This document shows, piece after piece, positions 56,336 to 64,000 of a DNA stretch of 64,000 nt. Location: positions 10,721,501 to 10,785,500 of the forward strand of contig CAJFCV020000005.1 of NCBI GenBank assembly GCA_904066235.2, read 5' to 3'. The DNA comes from Bursaphelenchus xylophilus. Taxonomy: Eukaryota > Nematoda > Chromadorea > Rhabditida > Aphelenchoididae. Made by a program: the position numbers and the translations under genes. Below the pieces are notes generated by a model. That model made no database searches, was not told the origin of the DNA, and saw nothing but the letters and a program-made list of their open reading frames with translations. How positions within the stretch are numbered: the first letter of the stretch is position 1; each line of letters begins with the position of its first letter.

Positions 56336-58320
56336 TTCTCACCAAAACGAACCTGTCAAGACTTCCTCGAAAAAAGCAAGTGTCGAAAATGCAGACGTAA
56401 ACAGGTAATGGATATGTATTGGCCGTGCTATTGACGGCATCAAGTTGAAATTGATGCCAACAAAGACTAGTAATTGCGGTGGTGTTCAAAAAATTTTTTA
56501 AGGCTAGACTGCTGGTAAATAAACACTATGTGGGATGAAAAATAATGTGGCATAAAGTATGATGACATAAATGGTCGAAAAATGACTAATAATTTTGTCA
56601 AAATAACAAAAATAAAGTGTTATGGGGCTCAGAGTACGATGTAATTTCGCGCGAATAATGACTATTGTGCGCTTTTCTCCGCTGTGCCGTTTGTTGTGTC
56701 GCACAAAGCCACTTTGCGACGCCGATTGCACTATGCGAAAACATGTCCAGACTTGTTGGCCCGCATGGTAAAAATAACCGCCAAAATAAGCCTGGAGAGA
56801 ATTTCCCCGCGTTATAATCGAATCTTCCACGATTAAAACGAATTATGCCAGTGTTGTCATGAATTTGCAGGGAGGCGTTCGGTGCAGTCTGTTTATAAAT
56901 AGCTTCTAGTGGGTCTAGAGAGTGCCAAGTTCTCATCATCTTCGTATGGAAAAACAGTTTTTTCGAAAAGCCTTTTTCTCTCTGACTGCTCTCCGCACTC
57001 CGCGTACTCTCTTGGCCTCAAAGATGATTGAATATCTCGGTTGCGCTTGCAAAGCGAGAGCTAAAAATTTCAGGAATTAATAGTCACACTTCGGTTGTTT
57101 TTATTGTGAGTAAAATTCACGATCGATACGAGGCATAGGGCAGGTGAATACCCGAAAAAAGCTTGTGGGAAGTGCCTGCAAAGCCTCGCAAAGACGTTGG
57201 ATGGTCGGTGGACACTCGGCGAAGGCTCGGCGAAGACTTGTGGAAAATTTGCGATGTGACCACCTTTTCTAACTTTGGCTATTTCTAACGTCAGTTTTCT
57301 TAACTCTGAGCTTTTGTGACACATAAAAGGCCAAAATTTCCGGCTAAAAAACGAAGATCCGTTATTTTCTCTTGATATTATTGGTGTAGGAACGTGTAAA
57401 ACAGCTCAAAATTGGTGATAGACCATCCTAGGACCCGATCAATCTTATTATATCGACTAACTAAGTCTTCTATATATATTATATGTAACGACTAATCGAC
57501 GCGCTCCATGGTATCGTTGACCCAGACTCACCCGAAAAGTCGTAGCGCCAATTTAGTCAACCCTCTGAACAACAAATTGCAAAGGATCAATATGTAATTA
57601 GACTTTTTTTCTCTTGTAAAAAATGCCAAGTTTGAGAAACCCTAAACTTATCCCCCCGGGCTCTCCACCAATCCTTCTTTCCTATACTGTATACTTCCTT
57701 GCCAAAAGTCTCCTCTTATACCTCCAGAAAAATCAGCTTTGCCCTCCGCCTTTACGCAGAATAGGAGGAAGAAAATGTCACTTTGAGCCTCTTAAAAGTT
57801 CGAAGAAACGGTACGACATACGCAACCATGTATAATACCAATCTCGCCGACTGCCGTAAGCCTGTGAAATCGTGTGAGCTTTCGGTGTAAGTCGTCATGA
57901 GTACGGATAAATATACATATGTATGTATACTAGATGTATACTAAATCGCCAAACGGGTGCGGTGACATAATATAAGCTACAACGGCAAACAGTGGGTTCT
58001 CAGCACTTCCGCCCTCAATGAACCTTCGCTGCTAATATTTTATTATTATTATATAATTAAGTGTTGTTTACATCGAATTAACGCCAGATCGTTTCCGATT
58101 AGCGGCTTCAAAGGGCACAAAAGATAAGGAAGGGACCAACGAGCGAAAAGCAATTCGATTTTACCGCCTATTTTACGGGTTGTCGCGAGACAATTCATTT
58201 GTTCAGAGTGCCCATTATTTTCCCGATAATCGTTCCACAAAGTGCATAAACTTAAGTGAGCGGCAAAGCTTTTTGCACTGTGCATTTCGCTTTAGCAATT
58301 TGCAATTGAAAGCGCTTTCC
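56336..58320. other. gene-free region
   Basis: A MITE-C fragment is at about 56950-57080 (TCTCTCTGACTGCTCTCCGC). Otherwise no exon, RNA gene or repeat was recognised in this stretch. 57430-58080 includes short TA-rich runs (ATATATATTATATG, ATATACATATGTATGTATAC). Confidence 0.45.
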
Positions 58321-58324
58321 AACT

Positions 58325-59020
58325 ACAATGACGGACATGAACCAGTGGGAAAAAATGTGCCATTTTGCCTCCAGGAAGTATCAAAAATGTGGCAAAATGC
58401 CTCCCTCTCCAAATAAAAAAGACTCCGTTTTGAAGGGCACTCCGTCGCAGTAAAAATCGCTTCGGCGCCGAGCGCTACAGTGACGACCTGAACCAGTGGG
58501 AAAAAATGTGCCATTTTGCCTCCAGGAAGTATCAAAAATGTGGCAAAATGCTTCCCATTCCAACTAAAAAACTCCGTTTTGAAGGGCACTCCGTCGCAGT
58601 AAAAATCGCATCGGCGCCGAGCACTACAGTGACGACCTGAATCAGTGGCAAAAAACGTGCCATTTTGCCTCCAGGAAGTATCAAAAAATGTAGCAAAATG
58701 CCTTCTTCTCCAAATAAAAAAGCCTCCGTTTTGAAGGGCACTCTGTCGCAGAAAAAATCGCATCGGCGCCGAGCGCTACAGTGACGGACCTGAACCAGTG
58801 GGAAAAAATGTGCCATTTTGCCTCCAGGACGTATCAAAAATGTGGCAAAATGCCTCCTCTCCAAATAAAAAAGACTCCGTTTTCAAGGGCACGCCTTTCC
58901 CTCACAAAAAAGCAGGCGCGCTTTTGAAATGGGAGGTTTTTCACTTGGAAAGGGAGGTATTTTGCCACATTTTTAATACTTCCCGGATGAAAAAGGGTAC
59001 GGTTTTTGCCACTGGATCGC
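58325..59020. repeat. tandem partial MITE-A units
   Basis: Four left-arm units with a period of about 146 bp (ACAGTGACGACCTGAACCAG, TTTTGCCTCCAGGAAGTATC, then TCGGCGCCGAGCGCTA). The last unit is followed by a right arm ending GCCACTGGATC. This is tandem growth of a truncated element. Confidence 0.85.
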
Positions 59021-60566
59021 ACGGCAACCCAAGATAGAACAAAAATGTCTCCCGCCCACTTTTGAATTTCGTCCAAACGAACTGTCACAGCTGATAAAAG
59101 AAACAAAATAATTTCGAGAAAAATATTTTTCCATCGAAAAAACACACGAAAAATTCTGTTCTGACATTTCCTGTGAATTTGACCGATACTGGGTGTGCGA
59201 AGTGCCGAAACGAGGAGGGAGACTCCCTGGTTGGATAGGGAGGTATTTTGCCACATTTTTTGACACTTTTCGGATGCAAAATGGTATGTTTTTATGCTAA
59301 TGGATCAGGTGCGCCACTGCACATCGCCGTGAATTTTTGGGCCGCGACTTTTGGGCAGTGCAAATTTCAATCTCATAGGGGAAATATGTACCTCAAGTGC
59401 GACGGATTTTGATGATATTTGGCTCAAATTTAGGAAAAGCTTTTTCCAAAACATATGCAACCTTTTGCTCGCGCTTTGCAGAAGCATAACTGAGATTCTT
59501 ACTCCGAAATTTCCAAAAAAATTTGACACTTTTTTACAAATTTTGGCATGGAAAATTGCATGCCTATTTCTACCGTAGAGGGTAGTGTTTCCACACGAAA
59601 AATAAGTTTTTTCTGCACGAAACTGACAAGCATATAGCAAACAATTTTTTTCTCTAACCGTCTCAGCATTCCACGTACTCTGTCGTTCCCAAAAATCATT
59701 GAATATCTTGGCAAAGGTCGTAAAAGAGAAAAAATTGAGCAAAGTTGAATGTCAACACAACTTTTGTTGTATTCATGATGGCCAATCCGGCAAAGAGGAT
59801 TGGGGAATAAATGTATGTTGTAAATAAAGATTTGTTTTCGTGCTTCTGCCGGTCACGGATCAGTGATGAAGACGTGGGGTTCGGAATGCGATTAGTGCCT
59901 GCGGGGAATAGCCAGCGCAATGAAATAAATGACAGAGAGCTTGGGAGGAAGTGGTGTGAAGGAAACTGCGTATTTTCGACTGCTGGAAAAGGCTGGCGAA
60001 AAAAAGTGCGGGGCTGATTTTGATGACATTTCGAACAGAAAAAGGTAAGTTATTCTAGGCGAGCCAGAACATTGTGGTATGTCAGCACAGTGCGCTCTTT
60101 TCTTGCACCCTGCCGAACTTTTATCGCGCGACGCCTCGTCGCAGCGCCGAATTCATACGCCCGCACATTGCGAAAAAAATGTCAAGACTTTGTGGCCCGC
60201 CAAGCACCAGGAATAACAGTATTTAAAAGCTCGAGAAGATAAGATTTTATAGCCATTTTTAACTTCTCAAATTCCGAAATGAGCAGAATAGTCTGTCGGT
60301 AAAATAATATGGATTTATCGCGCCTTGAAATCGACCATCATCGCTTTGCGACTGGGTGCGGCTTGATGCAAAAAAATTTGCCGAGGCTAGTCCGCATCAC
60401 ATTATTATTATTAGGCTAAAAATTATGATCGTGCTGTTTTTACGACAAATAATTTCAATCAAAATCTTCTTTTCCCCAAAACATGTAGGAGAAAATTTCC
60501 CGCCAATAAAAGTTTTCTGGGACGAAAGTTGGTCATCTTTGAAGTTTTATAAAAACCGCTGTAATA
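59021..60566. other. gene-free region with repeat fragments
   Basis: 59030-59110 resembles the CGTCAATCC MITE interior (CCAAGATAGAACAAAAATGT, CGTCCAAACGAACTGTCAC). 59205-59320 is a MITE-A right arm. 59385-59720 is MITE-C-like. 60283-60360 is an SQ left half. No gene was seen. Confidence 0.55.
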
Positions 60567-61463
60567 TTAGGGTGGTCCAAAAGTCTTTTCGTTTTTTCAG
60601 GTGTCTTTTTGTCCAATTGTTTTTGTACAAAATAAAGACTTTTAGATGAATGTATTATATATATTTTTAAAGGTCTTGAGCTGCTTTATCATAATATATA
60701 TTAAAAATTTTAATTGGTCTTTTATTTAAAATCTTTTAAGCTGTAGAAAAAACATGGAAAAATCCGAAATTCGTGTTTTTTTACGTTATTACCGAAAACA
60801 AGGCTTCAACGCAACTGCAGCAGCAAAGAAGATAAGCGAAGTTGAAGGCTACAATGTGGTCTCAGATCGTACTGCGCGATTGGTTCAAACGATTCAACGA
60901 CGGCGACACGGACCTCGAGGGCAAGACGTCTTAAAAAGCAATTTTGAAGGCATAATTCACTTCGACTTCGTTCCAAATGGTCGGACTAGCGACGCAGACC
61001 TCTACTACGCTCCACTCGATCGAATGTATGCAGCGATTGGCAAAAAATATCCCGCTTTGATCAAACGAACCCGCGTACCCCTGCAACAAGACAACGCAAA
61101 ACCTCGCACCGCCAAACAAACGAAGGAAAAAATCAAAACTCTCGACGCCATTGAACTTCTTCCATATCCAGCGAATAGTCTGCACATTGTGTCACACGAC
61201 TATCACCTTTTTCGCTCCATGGCACACTTTCTGCGTGGTCGTAGGCTCAATGATCTGGACGATGTCGAAAACGGGTGCCGCGAGTTTTTCGCCTCTAAGA
61301 ACAAGGAGTGGTACCGCAGTGGGATCGAACAACTTGCCGATAGATGGGTTCAAGCCATAGATTCAAATGGCCTTTACTTCGAAACTTAACTAGTTTTTGT
61401 TTGTTGTAAAATTATGTTTAAAGTTTTAACAAAAAAAACGAAAAGACTTTTGGACCACCCTAA
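60567..61463 (+). mobile_element. mariner transposon with internal deletion
   Basis: The 31-bp ends, TTAGGGTGGTCCAAAAGTCT and beyond, are identical in inverted orientation. TA lies on both sides (60565-60566 and 61464-61465). The 897-bp length is well below the ~1.3 kb of full mariners. The element holds one open frame at 60754-61389. Identical ends suggest a fairly recent insertion, mobilised by a transposase supplied elsewhere. Confidence 0.94.
60754..61389 (+). pseudogene. mariner transposase with deleted centre
   Basis: 211 codons, uninterrupted. The N-terminal ~50 residues keep the first helix-turn-helix (RYYRKQGFNATAAAKKI). The C-terminal ~135 residues keep HFDFVPNG, the second catalytic Asp in QQDNAKPRTA and the third in HDYHLFRSMAHFLRG. 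The segment between, normally about 100-130 residues with the WVPHEL-type motif and the first catalytic Asp, is missing. The usual YSPDLAPSDYHLF block reads NSLHIVSHDYHLF. The protein should be catalytically dead, but it may still bind the ends. Confidence 0.9.
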
Positions 61464-61595
61464 TAAGCCTAGCCACATGAAACACATATCAGTACATAGC
61501 ATTTTCAACGTTTTTTCAGGCGATATTAACGGAAGTACCAAAACTTTAATTCTACCTGTAAAAATTCACAATAAAAAAACGGCATGGTCATCAGG

Positions 61596-61935
61596 TGAAG
61601 TGCTCCAAGTGCGACGCTCAGATTTCCCTTAAATTTTGCACACACGTCGGGAATAGACTAAATATCAATTCCTGAAAGTTTTGGCTCGCGCTTTGCGGGC
61701 GCCGCCGAGATATCGAACGATTTTTACCGCCGAGAGAGCACGCTAAACGAGAGCGGTCAGAGAGAAAAACGCTTTTTGGCCATAACTTTGGCAGTTTCGT
61801 GCGGAAAAATTTGATTTTCGGTAAAAACGTTATCCTTTACGGTAGAAATAGGCATGAAACTTTTTGTGCCGAAATTCGGCAAAAAGTCCTAAATTTTGGC
61901 CGACTTTCGATATAAAAATCTCAGTACTTCCCCTA
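61596..61935. mobile_element. MITE-C copy
   Basis: GTGCTCCAAGTGCGACGCTC at left; CGACTTTCGATATAAAAATC and AGTACTTCCCC at right. Confidence 0.75.
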
Positions 61936-62667
61936 TAAGCCTAATAAGTATTGTTCGACAGGCTCGTAACAGGTTGCTTCTTCAAGTCTAGGCCTAAGAT
62001 TCCTAGAGCGCGAAAAATAGTAACCATAGAATACCCAAGCAAAGTCTGACGCAAAATCAGGCATTCGAAGCGGTCCATACAGACCAAAAACCACATTGGG
62101 TACCAATGTCTCCCATTATATGCAGAACGACCCAAATCAACGCCCAAAATTGGCGTAATCGACCGTAAAATCTGTCTAAATCCTCAGCCTCGCACGTAAC
62201 TAACAAACAAAGAGCCCAAAGTGCGACGCTCAAATTTTATATCATATTGTGCACGCATGCCCGGCACAGCGACCAAAAATTCGACACTTACAAGTCGGCC
62301 CAGCCGTGAGTTGTTTACGCCGAGGTTGAGCGGTCGTGTTTACCGCCACTTCCTCATTTTTACGACGCCAATTTGACTTGGTATCCGTGGCGGCGCCACG
62401 TGCCGCAGATTTCCCGGCCAGGCCCGGAAATCAAACGGCCCGCAGGGCCATTTCGATTATGCGAGCGCGGAATTGAAACGAATCCACCTGGGAGCGGATC
62501 CACCCCCATTTCGGAGGGAATTCCAATTTAGCGCGAAGTAAATACGATTAGGTTCGGATGCCCTTCTCTGCGCCGGGTTTCGGCTAGCGAACGTGCTGAA
62601 CGAGGAGATGAGTCAAGAAAAAGGGGAAATGATGTTGATGAAATTTGGGGCAAACTGTCGCAACATG
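61936..62667. other. gene-free region
   Basis: A MITE-C tip (AAAGTGCGACGCTCAAATTT) is at about 62218-62240. The rest is GC-richer unique sequence with no recognised gene. Confidence 0.45.
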
Positions 62668-63420
62668 TCTATCTGTCTGTCGGGAAAATAATGAGCATTA
62701 TGTCGTTGTGTCGCTGAATTCAAAAGCAGTTTGATTTTGTCGCGACAAAATTGATTTTCTAGAGGGTGATGCGATTTTTGTTGCGACAGAGTGCTCAATA
62801 TTTTCCCGACAGACTGATAAAGTACAACAGCTCTCAAAACGTAGTATGTGGAATAATTTTTTGCCTACGACATGCCATACTCTCAAGAAAATGTGCCAAA
62901 TATGTGTCATCTATATGTAGAGCACAGAGCATGTCGCGAGAATCACTCCAGCGACTTTGAGAACGGAATATCAGTATGTCGGAAAAATAACAAGCCCCCT
63001 GTAGCATCGAAAATCGTACTGCCGCCGAGAAAATGAATTTTGTCGCGACAAAACCAAATTGCTAATCGTTTCAGCGACGCGATCGGCGCATGTCCTCATT
63101 GTTTTCCCCACAAAACGATAGTATGGACTTGTCGTGCCTTGGAATCGCCCATCGCCGCTCTAAGTGAAAGACAATTTGATTTATAAAGAATGATTGTGTG
63201 ACACAATCATTTTCTCGTTGGTGATGTAATTTAGGATGCGACAGAATGCTGATTATTCCCCCGACAGACTGATATCGGCCCGTGGGGAAGGTAATGTGGA
63301 ATCAAAGAGCCTTGGAATGATTATCGCTTTGCGACGGCCAGCTGGAATTTTTTGCGCGCGACTGCGACAAGAAAAGACATCTTGCGACAAATCCACATTA
63401 TTTTCCCGACAGACTAATAG
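62668..63420. repeat. cluster of SQ elements and halves
   Basis: About 62668-62820 (complete), 62968-63120 (diverged), 63121-63271 (right half plus interior) and 63272-63420 (GTGGA type). ACTCCAGCGACTTTGAGAAC at 62944 is a MITE-D right end. Confidence 0.75.
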
Positions 63421-63790
63421 TATTACAACATCATACGAGCTCTAGTTCTCTCATGTTTTACCCAGCCCTCCCATCAAACCATCAAACGCTATCCCTTACT
63501 ATTGAAGGGTAATTTCAATGACAATAAAAACCGCCCTCGGAGGCATGCGTTTTTCATGGCGTAGGCAGTTTATACGGCCACTTTGCAGATCGGTCCGAAC
63601 TGATAAGAACGCGCAAAAAATATAATAAAATCGACCCGGGGGAGTGAATTGGGGGTTGTAATGGAATAAAAGAACATCATAAAGAATATTCGCTCCATTC
63701 TTATGAGATGGGAAGAAATAAAACGAGAATTCAAGGATAAACAAGTGGTACATACTGCCGTATACACTGTAAGACGAAGAAACAAAGAAC
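63421..63790. other. gene-free region
   Basis: Nothing recognised. Confidence 0.4.
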
Positions 63791-63794
63791 GAAT

Positions 63795-64000
63795 GCCAAA
63801 AAAACGCAACCATTTAGCATCCAGGAAGTATCAAAAATGTGGCAAAATGCATCCCGCTCCAAGGGAAAAAACTACGATTACAAAAGCGAGTCCGCTCTTT
63901 TTGTGAGGAAAATAACGCGTCCTTCAAAACATATTTTTTTTTAGTTGGAGAGGGAGGCATTTTGCTTGATTTTTTGATCCTTCCGGATGCAAAATGGCAC
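63795..64000. mobile_element. MITE-A copy cut by the window end
   Basis: TAGCATCCAGGAAGTATCAA at left and the inverted CCTTCCGGATGCAAAATGGC at the window edge. The right tip is outside the window. Confidence 0.75.

Overview
The window is nematode nuclear DNA. The evidence is short introns that begin GTAAG and end TTTTAG or TTTCAG, and a gene set that includes a ground-like (GRL) secreted protein, a DMSR-like peptide GPCR, a UDP-galactopyranose mutase and a lustrin/Kunitz secreted protein. I cannot name the species. The splice models were built by hand. Each multi-exon model given here closes in frame, and each has family motifs lying across its exon junctions.

Layout: a 7TM receptor-like gene (+, 1.9-4.1 kb); BUB1 checkpoint kinase (+, 5.9-11.4 kb); the C-terminal half of NOT1/CNOT1 (-, 12.0-20.5 kb); a protein tyrosine phosphatase (-, 21.5-23.6 kb); a short MAD1 (+, 24.3-25.4 kb); a stefin-type cystatin (+, 29.3-30.5 kb); a ground-like protein (-, 30.6-34.0 kb); UDP-galactopyranose mutase (-, 34.4-38.7 kb); a secreted lustrin plus two Kunitz-like domain protein (+, 39.4-44.7 kb); and a DMSR-like GPCR (-, 45.9-51.5 kb). 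From 51.6 kb to the end there are no host genes, only arrays and transposons, including a mariner with intact ends but an internally deleted transposase.

Introns and intergenic DNA are packed with palindromic non-autonomous elements. MITE-A is a TA-flanked family that begins CAGTGG. 'SQ' elements carry CTGTCGGGAAAATAATG ends. A third family has CACGTCAA ends, 5-bp target duplications and some Transib-like features. MITE-C has AAGTGCGACGCTCAG ends. MITE-D is rich in GCACTGTGC. There are also kilobase-scale fold-back elements, some with CAGGGT ends. Several elements sit at the centre of larger inverted repeats whose outer arms are unrelated host sequence. The clearest case is BUB1 intron 12, which contains two inverted copies of the terminal exon of the ground-like gene located 20 kb away. 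A 9-bp odd palindrome, GCAC(A/T)GTGC, occurs about 40 times between 52.2 and 54.3 kb and about 20 more times in a 36-bp minisatellite at 55.4-56.3 kb.

Functionally, BUB1 and MAD1 are spindle-checkpoint partners. NOT1 is the scaffold of the CCR4-NOT deadenylase. The cystatin, GRL and lustrin/Kunitz genes encode a protease inhibitor and secreted extracellular or cuticle-type proteins. The mutase supplies UDP-galactofuranose.
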